Shown piece after piece: positions 11,115-22,820 of a DNA stretch of 64,000 nucleotides (within the stretch, counting starts at the first letter, position 1; each line of letters starts with the position of its first letter). The stretch is taken from contig JAYXKI010000005.1 in the NCBI GenBank assembly GCA_037892935.1, positions 2,170,001-2,234,000 of the forward strand. Reading direction: 5' to 3'. The notes beneath the pieces are model-generated. The model saw only the letters and a program-made list of their open reading frames with translations, did no database searches and was not told where the DNA came from. A program made the translations under genes and the position numbers. This DNA comes from Phlebopus portentosus (taxonomy: Eukaryota > Basidiomycota > Agaricomycetes > Boletales > Boletinellaceae).

Positions 11115-13661
11115 TCAGCTCTGCGACCAGGATGGGACCGGATTATGTACAAAGTGCGATTCCTTCCCGGGTGAGGGATTAGGAGGGATAAGAGGAGGCA
11201 AAGATGCCCGTGGAGTAGCGAAGGTGGAGTTAGAGGATCCCGACAGATTAGATTGAGTTAATGAAGGAGTCGAGCCGTTCACGGTAGGAGCACTGCCAGA
11301 TTTGAACATCGCAACAATAAGCAACATGCGTCAAGCATGGGTCAAGGACACCACTCACGGAGTCCTAGCATTATTCGCGTTCTCCCGCTCTTCCATGGGC
11401 GCTGCCTTCAAGAAACCCGCACGGTGCAGGAAGTCCCAGACGCGACTAGTCTTGTTGACGTCGATCTTGAGCAATTCTCTTGCTTCTCGTCGTCGGAGTT
11501 GTCCACCGCGCCGTGCGTATTCCCGCACGAGTGTCTCCTTCATCGCAAGATAGGGCTTCGGCATGATACGTAATTGAGAACAAAGCATCTGCTCCGCGGG
11601 TGTAAGGAGGTGAAGTGATGGACTATTAGCTAGGTTGAGGGGTACAGCTGGTGGAGTAGATAAATGATTTAGTTTGAGATGCTTTGTGGCGTGAGAAGGG
11701 AGAGTGCAACGTACGTTGTCTACGGATGAAGGACGAAGCTGCGCTAGATCCAGGTGCATTCGAGCGAACAGGTGCATCCACGTCCTTGGCACCTTCTAAA
11801 TCCTGGAACGAGCCCACACTGCCTTGTCGTCGACCATCGGGGCCAGTAGAGCCACGATTACTCCCAACACGAAGCTGTAAGCGGTCATACGAGGTCGCTG
11901 CCAAGTTGGCTTTTGCTTGGGCCTGAAACAGAATGAGAGGCATGCCTTGAATGTGATGAAAAGAGAAGTGTACCCTCTTCTGAACGTCCAACTCATATCG
12001 CTCTATATCTGTGGCCGTCCTCAGTCCCATCCGTCGGTAAAACTGGAGGTCTTGTATCCTTTTGCGTAGAATAGACTCCCCTACAAAGTTGTCGCTTATT
12101 AGTCTTGAAGAAGACTTTAAGCATGGAGAAACCAACAGATTATTCCATCGACAAACTGATCATAATCATCCGCAGTCTGGAGCTTCGCCAGAGGCTTCAG
12201 TCGCTGTGCTATATCCTTTTCCTCCTTCGGTCGCCTTTTCTCCAAGGCTTGCATCTGGACGCAGGTATCAGTACTGAAGCAAGAACGGCAGGAAGAGACG
12301 CACCTTCTTATACTCTAACAGTCCACGATCAAACATAATCGCCTTGTTCTCAAGCCGCTTCTCAACGCGTTGATTATACATCGTCAGAAGAGACAGCTTG
12401 AAATTAACGGAGTCACGTGTCTCGTAGGGTGGTGGCAAGACAGGCTCCTCAGTTTCTCCCCCTTCTCCTTGCGCGTCCTTCCCATCCTTCCCCTCTTCCT
12501 TGGGTAACTTCTCTCTCCGCACCTCGGCATGTCCATTTGCTAGTTCGTAACCATTAATCAGCGAAGCCATGACGTCTACACTGTCTGTACTCTGTTCCCT
12601 TCCATCGGGCCCGATAAGTGCTTTCCCTCGTTCCTTCCCTCTCCGTCTCTCCTCCTCAAGTTTGTTTCGAGCTTGAACATCCACGTCATTTGTGTCTATG
12701 GGGATCTCTTCACCCCCGAACTCTCTTACGACACCAAACTCGAGGTCTTTTATAAGATCTTCCGCGTCGTTGTCAAGCTCATGTTCAAACTCGAGGCGAC
12801 CAGGAAGGAATGTAGCAACGTCATGTACGCCTGGAGCAGAAGTCGGAGCGGGCACGGGCTTCGAGTTTGCCACAGCAGCGGACATAGCAGATATTCGTCT
12901 TCGCTTTCGCTCGTGAAATGTCGAAGGATCAACATCAAAAGAGAGGTCCATTCTCTGCCCATGCAGATCAGCACGAGGCTTACAGAAGGGAGGAAATGCG
13001 CAATGAAACGTACTGGTAAAGGCCAGTTGGGTGAATTGATGTAAACATTACGGTAATGTTCCTCAACTTCCTCCTTTGTTCGTGTGCCAACGTGTTTCGC
13101 TATCTCCTGCCAGTTTCCGAGTCCTTGTAGTGCGATGCCCTCGATAAGTAGGAGTTCCCTAAACCGTCCAAGAGTAAGCAAAGACAGCGGCTCATTTCGA
13201 AATGACAGACTTACTCGTCTGCACCCCAGTCCTCGGCGAAGATCGGGTACGAGTGTAGTTCCTGCGAGATGCAAGAACTAAATCCTGCGCTTCGATTTAT
13301 AACTCTGGAAAACTTACCACGATCCGGTAGGCATGCCATCTTTTATGTGACTTGAATTCCTTCCCAGCACAGAAGCAAGACGGACAAATATCAATCCCGT
13401 CCCCGATTTCACATACGGGATCGGCACATTTTATGCGTATTGAATGCGTCAAGTCGCGTGAACACGAGTCGCAGTGGATTTGGAGACCAGGCTCGCTGAC
13501 GGCTGGATTAAAATCAAAGGTGTTACGTAAGCACCCAGGTCGAAAGAGTATAAGTAGAAGGGTGGCATCTCATAATGAGATGAAGTAGCCAGAAAAGACT
13601 ACGAAAACACACCTTGGATTTCGTCTGGGAGCAGCGTCCGTTTTCTCTGTGTGATCGTCAT
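11115..13661 (-). CDS. ADA2: SAGA/ADA transcriptional adaptor 2
   Basis: Ten exons on the minus strand (13661-13613, 13502-13318, 13261-13215, 13158-13014, 12954-12304, 12254-12137, 12080-11974, 11922-11715, 11647-11359, 11292-11115) keep frame throughout and give about 658 residues. Domain order is that of Ada2. First is a ZZ zinc finger (IHCDSCSRDL, IKCADPVCEIGDGIDICPSC, then HKRWHAYRIV). A SANT domain follows (EDWGADEELLLIEG, LQGLGNWQEIAKHVG, EEVEEHYRNVYI). Then come the central ADA region (LRKRIQDLQFYRRMGLRT) and a C-terminal SWIRM domain (LTPAEQMLCSQLRI, YLAMKETLVREY, ARELLKIDVNKTSRVWDF). A Ser/Pro-rich tail ends the protein. Ada2 bridges and stimulates the Gcn5 acetyltransferase in SAGA and ADA complexes in the nucleus. 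The gene is convergent with the MCY1-like gene; the two stop codons are 142 bp apart. Confidence 0.95.
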
Positions 13662-14243
13662 CGCCCACCACGGCCGCCCTTCGTCTCTGAAGGCGACAGC
13701 GACTTTGGTAGTTATCCACCTCCTTCCACGTGATATGAAACCGGCTCGAATGTAACGTACGACTTGTCTCGCTGCGTCGACGAGGCGGAAAACAATAAAT
13801 TCAGAGACAACCTAAAGCCAAAGGTCGTCGTCGCCGTCGTGTTCCCACGGTCAAAACTCCTGTCTCGATGGATTTCAGACCACGCGGACTGTGGTGAGAT
13901 GTTCAGTGACGGACGGGGACCTCGGTGAACCGTGAGTCGAGATGAAGGGTACAGAGATTCAGTGAGCGTTGACGAGCGCCGTCGTCGTCGGGAGCGTGGC
14001 CATTAACGTCGGACTTGTGGTCGTGATCACGAACCCTTTTCCGGGAGTCATTGGTTTACGTAACCAGTCCGGCATCACCCGCGTTTTGTCTTCTTAACTT
14101 GTTTACTAAACTAAACTTTGAAACTACATCTGTGAACGCCGCTAGAGATGTTCGAATTCCTCGAATCAAAGATCCACGGTATCATTAGAGAAGATCGTTA
14201 TCGAATATAAATACATAAGTATCGTATAAAAACGCCCGTCCAT
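13662..14243. other. Intergenic, ADA2 5' flank
   Basis: This stretch holds the 5' flank of ADA2 and the 3' flank of the phosphatase gene; both are on the minus strand. CG-rich runs (repeated CGTCG) near 13825-13840 and 13976-13990 occur close to the ADA2 start. No open frame with coding character is seen. Confidence 0.5.
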
Positions 14244-14832
14244 TTATAAGATCAAAGGTCTTTTGCGGCGAAGCTCCTTCTCCCAATCTCGGAGAGTGCT
14301 TTCGAAACCTGCGTTAGGTTTAACACAGAGCCGCTTGCTCCTCACGGCCTGTAGGGCTTCATCATAACCCATACCCTTTTCCCGCATAAGGTAAGCAACG
14401 ACTATCGCCGCGCTTCGCGAGATGCCCTTTAAGCAATGTGATTTTAGCATCAGATAAAACATTCATCAACCCGAAGAAGCTCACCTGTTGGCAGTGTACG
14501 AGTACATTGTTGCCCTTCGCAAGGCTATCGGAAATGCAGCGGCATGCTCCCTCGAGATAAGGCCTCAAATCCGCGCAGACGCTATCCGCAATGGGGATGT
14601 TGTATGCGCTACGACCATTCGACGGAGGTATTCTCGCCATCTCGCTGTCGAGAACGGCAACAATCTGGCGTATCTCATAACTGTCAAGAAGCTCCGTGTC
14701 GGCGCTCGCAAGCCACGAGCCGATGTAAAGCGCCCCTCGCCGACTTCGCTCGTCTGCGGGAAGGACTTCGTTGATAGGTGTGCACATCGCGCGCCATTCC
14801 TCGGCCTTCATTCCATCAAAGCGGATCATCAT
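14244..14832 (-). CDS. Dual-specificity protein phosphatase
   Basis: Two exons on the minus strand (up to 14485, then 14426-14244) join as HCQQ|GISRS, recreating the DSP active-site signature HCxxGxSRS; the intron lies inside the loop. The conserved continuation [20 protein letters not shown] and [14 protein letters not shown] is typical of small dual-specificity phosphatases. Upstream are the substrate-pocket elements [11 protein letters not shown], a [11 protein letters not shown] strand and YNIPIADS. With the ATG at 14832 (MMIRFDGMK) the protein is about 176 residues, a catalytic domain with no added modules. An in-frame ATG at 14889 would add 19 residues. The enzyme should dephosphorylate phosphotyrosine and phosphoserine/threonine, probably on a MAPK-type or cell-cycle substrate, but the target cannot be inferred. 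Confidence 0.9.
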
Positions 14833-14889
14833 CTCGAATAGATATGAAATAGTATAGAGTTTCTTGTAAGTGGTTGGATGCGTGCGCAT

Positions 14890-16320
14890 CTCTCGGACTC
14901 CGTGTATCGTCCTACCCTATAGCGCAGGTTATTGATATATACTTGGAGAGGTTATTGTTTTGAGTATGTTATGTGTTTGTTAGTCGGTCGTAAATGTAAG
15001 TTTTGATCAGAGTATAAGCAAACGCTTGATTTATACTCGGAGGGGAATGTCGTGAAGGAGAAGTCTCGTGAGGAAACGGTGATGGCTATTCCTCTAAGGG
15101 GAGTCATACAGTTTATATACCAACGGGGAACGAGCTCCAGCGGACTGTGGAGTAAGTGGGTCGAGACCTTCCGTACCGTCGATCTGGCACAGCGTCCACA
15201 CGACAAATCACCGCGTCACTGTCTTGGCATCCCGAACGCCTAGACTTGCTTCTGATGATATGATACTGAAACTGTCCTATCAGTTCTTTAAGGAACATAC
15301 CGGAATCATTCTAAATAATTTTCGTCGATATTGGTTGGTCAATATGTAGCGGATTGACTCCCTTTTCCTCTTGCTCTATCGACCGTTACCATTCTTTTTC
15401 GAGTAACGGAGTGAAGTCAAGTTCCGTATCCATGTATTCTAAGCGCTTGTTGTCTCGAGAACAGTTCAGGACCTCAGTTCAGCCGCCTCATCACTCCCGA
15501 GATCTCTCTTTTGCGCCATTTTGTGTCCAATTCGAGCATCCGGGCAGAACTTGCAATTGTTCTTTCTTGACAAACTGACCTCTTATCGAAGTGAACTGTC
15601 TCGCACATCGACAAATAGCTCGGAATAAGTACGGGTGTCAGATTATCATGGAGCGGAAGAGCAAGTGCAAGTGTTCGCAGCTTTCTTTTTGTTAACCTGA
15701 GTCCAACATCATCTTTCATTCTTCAGTCACGTGCTTCAAGGTACAAGTGTTGAATGTTTACATCTATTTGCTCAAGCCTCATGAGTCATCGATGTATCGA
15801 CATTTATTCTAGAATAGCTATTTGAAAATGGACGGGGGATTCCTTTGACATCTCACGCCAACTTCTCAAGAGAATGCAGATACAAAGTAAGCTCTCCTTT
15901 TGTAGCGCAATGCTCTATTTTCGCATGAATTACTTCGTTAATTACAATAAGGGATGAATGTCTCTGACATCCGAACTAGAATTATACGGTCAGAGTCAGA
16001 GTTCTTTCATGAATTGCGGCACTTGATATCCATAGTTGCCTAACGCACAGAAGTGTCTTGAGTTGAGACGAATGATAGTATGATACCCTTCCGATTCACT
16101 TTTTTCTTGATGTTCATTCCCGCGAGACAAGTACGAGTGCAATTTATTTCTAAGGAAAGCGATTGATGTAAGCTTGCAGATTCGAATCTTTATTGTACTT
16201 GCAATAGACCAATAGGCTGCACGCAAAGTAACAGCAACTTTCTTACACGAGACAAATTAACCAATTGTTAGTCTAATTAGCCCAATAATATCTAAGACGG
16301 AACGAACGTCATTCTGGTGA
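14890..16320. other. Intergenic region without recognised gene
   Basis: This 1.4-kb stretch lies between the phosphatase promoter and the 3' end of paralogue A. Its short open frames lack motifs and splice partners. The first few hundred bases should contain the phosphatase promoter. Confidence 0.4.
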
Positions 16321-19300
16321 TCAGGAAACAACTGCACTCTCATATTCTGAGCCAAAATGCGTTCCGGTGGGATTCATGGGAGGCGGGAGGGTCAAAATTT
16401 TACCTATCGTTACTACTGGATGATATCGACCTTCTCGTCGATCGTGAACCTCAAATTCTTCTGCTGCATCGCACTTTGCAAGGGTGCGATTGCTCTGGAC
16501 AGACCAGATCATCACAGAGCCATCTTTGTCTCCAAAAGCGAAAAGATATGGAAGCGTTTGATCAGGATGCAGTCCAACAGCAAAGCTCGTGGGATCCTTT
16601 GCAAGTGCTTTCGGGGTTGGCGTGGTAATTAGGTGCAACGGCGAGCAATATTTTTGCCGTTCCAAAGGTCGATAAAATATGCCAATCTCCTCTGTTGAAA
16701 ATCATCTTAATCTGGATCGATTTTCTGTGAGAATTGAACGTACTGTCCGTGACATTGAAAATCATGCTATCAGTTTTACCGAGAAAACCGACTTCTCTCT
16801 TCATCGGCGAATGTGAGTGAGACATCCTGCGTAGAGCGTAGTGATGATCAGTCTTTGCCGAATCCTGGAGCTCGACTATCTCCGTTTCTCCCTGAAGTTC
16901 ATATTTTGAGTTCGCGACTGATGCTATCTATACGCGAGAATATACCTCTCCACCATGAACCAGAATTTGCGAAGTTGATCGGGAGACCGTAAGGCGCGTG
17001 TGATGGGAGTACATGGTATACTTCCTGGAACTTGGGCGTTACTGGACCTAACTTATGGAAGATTATTTTATGGAACTCACAGTTCGACCGCTTTGGTAGT
17101 CCTATCTATGACTATATTCATAAAACGGGTCAGTACTTTAGCCCCTGGGCAGGGAGAGAATTCTACCATATAGTTGCGATCTCTGGTCTGTGCTGCTTTG
17201 CATCCTTGCAAGGCATATAACCTTATCAGTGCTAAAGAAAGCCGCATCCGAGACATGAGCGATAGACGAAATTTCGGAGAGATCGCAACATTCTAGCTCC
17301 TGTACTCGAAAGTGAAAAATTAGATTGTCGTACATAAGAATGTCGAAGTACGAAACACCTTGCAAGTGTTGTCCTATAATATTGACCACATTATAAATTG
17401 ACGAATTCAATGTAATCGAAGGAACGTACTCACGAAAGCCGCGATACTCGCGCCAAGCAGACACGAAAACCTGTACAGTTTCAATACAAGTTGCTGTCCT
17501 TCTCATGATCCCACGTACCGGAAAACCTGTAATTCCCAGCATGAAACCATCGTGCCGGCCCAATGTCGCAATTGAGTTGGCCCAGAAGTTTCGTACTTAC
17601 GGAATACTGGTGATCCCCCGTCTCGGCAAAAGTATTAGGACAAGGACTGTAGCGGCAACGAAGCTAATCACCTTTCGGATAAGAACTGCCCATATGGAGA
17701 TGCCCTTGGATGATCTCACTAAAAGTTTCTCTTCTTGTTCTTCTCCTGAATGGGGTACTTCACTTTCTCTCGGATACCTTGGAAGGAAACAATCAGTAAA
17801 TACTGTCACTTGTGTCATTTACCTGAAATTACCATGCAATTTGCCTTATTTGACCGCCGTCTGGAACTACGAACGTGTCCAGAACCGTGAATGAATTATT
17901 CTGTCATTCCGTTCGTTATGACTCGTAATCCAGAATCCTTGAACTTACGACATCGTAGAAGGTCACACTACCAGAGCTGACCAAAGGAAATGACCATGTC
18001 ATTGCAAAGAGATATTAGAAGTGAGAGTAACGTACAATACTGAAGCCAATAATCTGCAATCGGGAGAAAACTGAAGCAAATCCGCATAATGGCTGGTCCT
18101 AGCCTCAGACTAATGATAGTGATGGGTATATTAGACGCAATTAATTCCACATTGCACGTTGGGACATGCGAATTGCGTACTGAATATTGAGAAGATTCCC
18201 CCGGGCTCGATGAGGAAGGCTTTGTCGTGAGAGATACAGCTTTAGGGAGGCCAAGTCCGTTTCTTGGTGCAGAGGTCAGGTCCGCTCTTTGCTCCGAACA
18301 TGATTGAACAGAAATGTATGTCGCTGAAATACTATTATTCACGTTCGAATTCGGAAAGCGACGACCTAAACCAAGAACGTCAGCGTCATCCGTCCACTGG
18401 AAAGCGGGTATAATTACCTAGTTCAACTTCGCTGAAGGGTCTCGTCTCCGAGGCAGAGAGTTTGAAGCATAGCACTGTCCTCTTTAAGACCGCAGCCAGT
18501 TCCCTAACTAGTTGTTTTATCCGAAAGCTATGCTGTTTTGTCTGTTCCGCACGTTCCCTAATGCTCTGGGCTGTGTTGAGAAGGTACTTGTCTCTCACTC
18601 TCATCCAACTTTCCGAATTCCTTGCTTTCCAGTGCTCGAAAAGATACCAGGCCGAAAGAAACAACATCGCGTATGCATGAAGACCCGCAAGTGTGGTTGG
18701 TACAACAGCGGGCGTTATACCTCCCTGGAGCACAAAGAGATTAATATACGCGAGGCGATCGAATTAGTTGCATACCTGCTGGTCCGTGACAAGAAATGCT
18801 AAAAGGCACAGTCCAATTGAGAACGTCACCAGAGCAGCAATAAGCGCAAACATTGGCCCCTCGCGTAGCCAAGCGTGTGCCAACCAGGGAAGTGATAGCT
18901 CCGGTCGGCGGCTGCAAATACGATCAATAGATTGGCACCGAAGAGACCGTATTAACGCACATAGATGACCGACGCCATGACATGTCCAGAAGACTATAAA
19001 CTATAGACGCGGAGCTGCAGACGAGTGAAACGAACCATATCGAATTCGTGACCGTAGCTAGTGTGGAGACGGGGCCAGCAGTACTGATCTGCAGTGTCGT
19101 CGCTGTGACGCTGGATAGAAACGTTGCGATAGTAGGGAGATTCAAATACTGCTGGCTAGCAGATTCCTGAGATCGTCGAACCGCGGTTATTTCTGTCAAT
19201 AAAAAAATCAGACGTATTCACCCTCTGCAGATTAGACCACCCGATCTCACCTCTATTGGATATACTCGCTAGCTCGTGTATATACGTTTCCAGATGAGCG

Positions 19301-20442
19301 ACCAATGGTTCAAACAATGAGTCCAGATATTCGTCCACGATGCAACTTCCATGCGAAGCATATTCACGCAACGCTGGAGGCAACTTCATGTCGACTTGCT
19401 TCGCCATTTCTCTATCAGATTGGCCGTATTCGCTGTCAAGCTTCAAAGCGATCTCCTGTTCTTCGCCTTCAGCATTGTTACAAAGAGTAGAAATAGAAGC
19501 GATGCTTTACCCGAGATTTCAATGCAAGACACACAAGTTCATCAAAAAACTTTGTTCCAAAAACTCCAAAGTCTTGGAAAGCCGCGATCATCTCTTCGAA
19601 AGTCCTTCGAAAGTCCCACTGAAAGCCAAGAGTGCTTCCACACATTTATTTGGATCTACAGATTGTCAGTATTTCGAAATCATTGAACAAATCAAAATCC
19701 CCACACAGTCGAATACGGTTATCTTCGTGATCACGAGAAGTACAGTAGCGGCTAAACGGAAAGTATATTAGATAGCAGTGGATTCGGAACGGCATTATAA
19801 CCTACATGACCATGTTTAGGCTTTCGTGCATTTTCTCCAATGCTTTCGCCGTTCGATCACCACCGCCAAGTGTATTGAGCATAGCCCGAATTTGGAATGT
19901 CTGAAGAGTAGGATATAGAGACGTTGTTTTGGATATATATATTCACGGACTAGCTCGTTATGCTTCTCCAGAAACCTTCTCGTAGTCATTGGCTATATTT
20001 CTCGGCATTATCTCAGTTGGTTACTCACCTGGAAAGAGCGGCAAGGTTCTTTAAGACAAATTTCGAGCTCTTTTTCAAGTAGTTGATTATCTTATCACGG
20101 GCAAGATTATCTTAGCCAAAGAAGACTCACTCTTTGCTTGGATTGATCAACCTCTTGGGTCAGATATTATATACACGTGCCTTTAATTCATAAACGAGAT
20201 CGCTCACCTATCTGAGTCTCATCTTCGCTGCTACTTTCTTCGGCGATTATGGAGCTATCATCTAGAAGAATCTAAGATAAGACGTTATCTAGTGCAACCG
20301 ATAGATATACCATCATCGGTCTGGAAATGGGATTTCTCGTCGATGATTTCCACCAAAACATGGACCAATTTGCGTATAAACCTCTTTTGCTTATTTGTCA
20401 ACCGGTGTGAGGCCTTGGACCGTTCTGAGCTGGATGCATGAC
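16321..20442 (-). CDS. Membrane / WD-like propeller protein, paralogue A
   Basis: This is a many-intron gene on the minus strand, recognised by comparison with copies B and C at 46.3-55.6 kb. Matching exons in order: an N-terminal basic helical segment (20442-20330: RLTNKQKRFIRKLVHVLVEI); an exon with VDEYLDSLFEPLVAHLETYI near 19270-19370; and a membrane block. The block contains SQQYLNLPTIATFLSSVTAT, then NSIWFVSLVCSSASIVYSLL, then a helix ending GLCLLAFLVTDQQ near 18790-18890, then LHAYAMLFLSAWYLFEHW near 18630. The C-terminus (17560-16321) has WD-repeat-like strands, including STDKVICLARMQSSTDQ and LFAFGDKDGSVMIWSVQ. The stop is at 16321. Predicted role: an integral membrane protein with a cytosolic beta-propeller; function unknown. 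The first coding exon upstream of 20442 and several internal junctions are not resolved, so a frame lesion cannot be excluded, but A looks less damaged than B and C. Confidence 0.6.
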
Positions 20443-20876
20443 CTATAATTGTATATTCAGCATCCAGTGCTCAAAGTCAAGTGAGAGTACTCGCCTGCTC
20501 TTGGCCGCGAAACAGGCATGATAGTCTCTACGAGGCCAGAAAACAGAAGCGATGGCACTAGTACTGGTAGTAGGTCTGAGTTCGACAAACCAGTCGTTGA
20601 TGACATCAATATCATTACACCACGTGAGCGTGTCCAAATTGTTTGTGCTTATTTGATCCGCGGAGCAGGTGTTTCCAATAAAACATAATAATGAGCAGCA
20701 ACTCTAGTACTAGTCCTAGTTATCCAACAGTAATAAAGTACCAAACAAACAGTGGATATTATAATTTAGCATTTTGACGAAATCGAAAGCATAAGCGCGC
20801 CCGGCCCCAGGTGTCTAATTTCTCTAAACCTATCCAGATTTATTTTCCTACTCATTCTGTTCGTCCTTTTGTGGTA
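20443..20876. other. Flank of paralogue A, possible first exon
   Basis: An open minus-strand stretch (20637-20443) abuts a good acceptor (TTATAG) and could hold the missing first exon of paralogue A. In copies B and C that exon is only 25 nt and ends in phase 1; I found no phase-1 donor here that also keeps an ATG in frame. The rest is the 3' flank of the mitochondrial carrier gene. Confidence 0.35.
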
Positions 20877-22191
20877 TCACAGATGTTCTAATGCCCGGCT
20901 TGCAAGCTCGAAGCCGAGGAAGGTAGCGCCATTGGCAAATGGAGACCTAATAAGAGCGTGAGTGTATATAAAATTGAGGTGGCACTGACTTTGCTCACCG
21001 AATGAGAGTCGGAACGAGACCCCGAGTAAAGGCGTTTACACCCTCCGTTCGCCAAACGGTGCGCACGCAATCTAGCATAGATTGGTATTTTCGCCCGTCA
21101 GCAGAGGTGAACCCGTCAGTCTGCATGCGAGACTTGATCATGTCAATCGGGTAGACGCAGAACCATAGCTATTCACGGGGAACGTTCGCTCTTAGTCAAA
21201 TAATACCACCACGTAAGATAACCGCAAGGCCACGCACCGCATATCCAGCTGCAGCACCAAATAGCACGGCCTTCACAGGGCTCACATCTTCGCGCCTGAC
21301 ACCTTTCCTCTGTTCCCGCTGCATGAGCTTCTCATACGCCCAGAAATACGCGCCATAACCGATCCCCTCGCGCGCAAGCGTAGGGACCTGGCCCTTGTAA
21401 ATCCCAGCGATCCCATGTTGTGACATGATCTTCTTCACTGCGTCGGCCGGTCCAGAGTATATTTTGTTATCCGTCGCCTGGATCTGTAAGCCTGTGCGAG
21501 GCGCAATGTGTGAGTTTTACTTCGCTTATTTGCGCAGGGAGAACAATGACGTACGTATACGAATATGCTCAACCGGACCGGATACCACACTGTTGGCGAG
21601 ACCAGCTACTGAACCCGCGAAAACGAGTTGGCCGCCAGTCAGTTCCTTCCCATCAGGCCCGCCTCGACCGGACTTAATGTTCATCTGAGCCAGAGCGCGC
21701 TTCGTGTACTCCAGTGCACCAAACTGAATTGATACACACACACCGATACCAAGAAGCGGGGAAACCGTGCCCTGAACACGTACGTCTATTAGCGGGACTC
21801 TATATGAAATATGAAAAAATGTCCAATGATATTACATACCTTGTAAAACGCAAGGGGACCCTCGTTCCTAAGAATACCTGCCGCACAGTGAAGCATTCCC
21901 GAATACGTCCCCTTCGGCGCCGTTTGCATCCTCTTTAAATACGTGTATGCAACCATATCAACAATGGAGATAAACTGCCGTTTAGAAGGCATGGACACGC
22001 ACCACTTTGACGATATCAAACGGCTGGCCTACAAGCACCTATATCACGTCCGAAAAATACCTCGATTCAAATCACCGTCGCGAGGAGCATCCATGAGTCT
22101 GACAGAAACCATGCGTTACCTGTAAGATGCCTCCAGCCGTCCCCGCAGTCAGGTCCTTGATGGTCTTCTTTGTCGAGTTCTTCTCAGCCAT
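20877..22191 (-). CDS. YMC1: Mitochondrial carrier protein (YMC1 type)
   Basis: Seven exons on the minus strand (22191-22120, 22038-22003, 21932-21840, 21771-21555, 21491-21238, 21168-20999, 20946-20877) give 303 residues, the normal carrier length. All three tandem repeats carry the signature PxDxxKxRxQ or a close variant: QPFDIVKVRMQ, GPVEHIRIRLQ and YPIDMIKSRMQ. The N-terminus KKTIKDLTAGTAGGILQ and the stretch YKGTVSPLLGIGVCVSIQFG resemble the Ymc1/Ymc2 and carnitine carrier subfamily. It should sit in the mitochondrial inner membrane and exchange amino- or organic-acid-type metabolites. The exact substrate is inferred only from family resemblance. The start at 22191 was chosen because it leaves the short N-terminus seen in this family. 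Confidence 0.92.
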
Positions 22192-22592
22192 CTTGAGCGG
22201 ATCCTCGAACAGACGAAACAGCAAACGATAATGGTCGCGGATGGGATGGTGAGTCACCGCAAAAAATGCTCGAACCCTAACTCAGTAACTGCAAAGACAA
22301 CGTGATCGTGAAGATATAATAGTCGTGCGTGCGAAAACTTGTTGATACATAAATTTAAGCAACCAATGCAGCAATAATCAATACAAAATCCAAAAAGAGT
22401 CGAGTCAAATACGAAGAGAATCGAAGTCCGAAGCGAAAACTCGAAGATCATAATGAATGCGAAGAATGCAATAATGATGCAAAGTCCCACTGCCAAAAAC
22501 GAAAATGAATGAACGAATGATAATATTAATAACGATCGACTGAGCCTGCTTGTCGATCGATCTTCCGTTTTCCTCCAATATTAGTCCGTGTC

Positions 22593-22820
22593 TCATTTCC
22601 TGCTCTGATGATCTCTGCTGGACATCTTCTTCGATCTTGAAGTTGAATCGGCCCTGCCGTCTGCGCGTCGCCAGTACGCCTGCCTTTCCTGCTCCGTCAT
22701 TTGGTTCCATGCACGAGCAACAGCGTCGAACGGCGACACGGGCATCGCGCCGCGTCCTGGCCCCGAACGTACAGGGGCAGGGTTACGCGAAAAAACATTT
22801 ACAAAATTGTTCATTGCCAT
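22593..22820 (-). CDS. Small hypothetical protein
   Basis: A 75-residue open frame on the minus strand reads MAMNNFVNVFSRNPAP, then SPFDAVARAWNQMTEQERQA, then a basic, Ser-rich tail. The segment with W, MTEQER and YW looks like one helix of an HMG-box-like or similar helical motif, but the domain is far too short to assign. It lies about 400 bp upstream of the carrier gene, on the same strand. It may be one exon of a larger gene or a small protein gene. No function is claimed. Confidence 0.35.
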   Translation of the reverse strand: MAMNNFVNVFSRNPAPVRSGPGRGAMPVSPFDAVARAWNQMTEQERQAYWRRADGRADSTSRSKKMSSRDHQSRK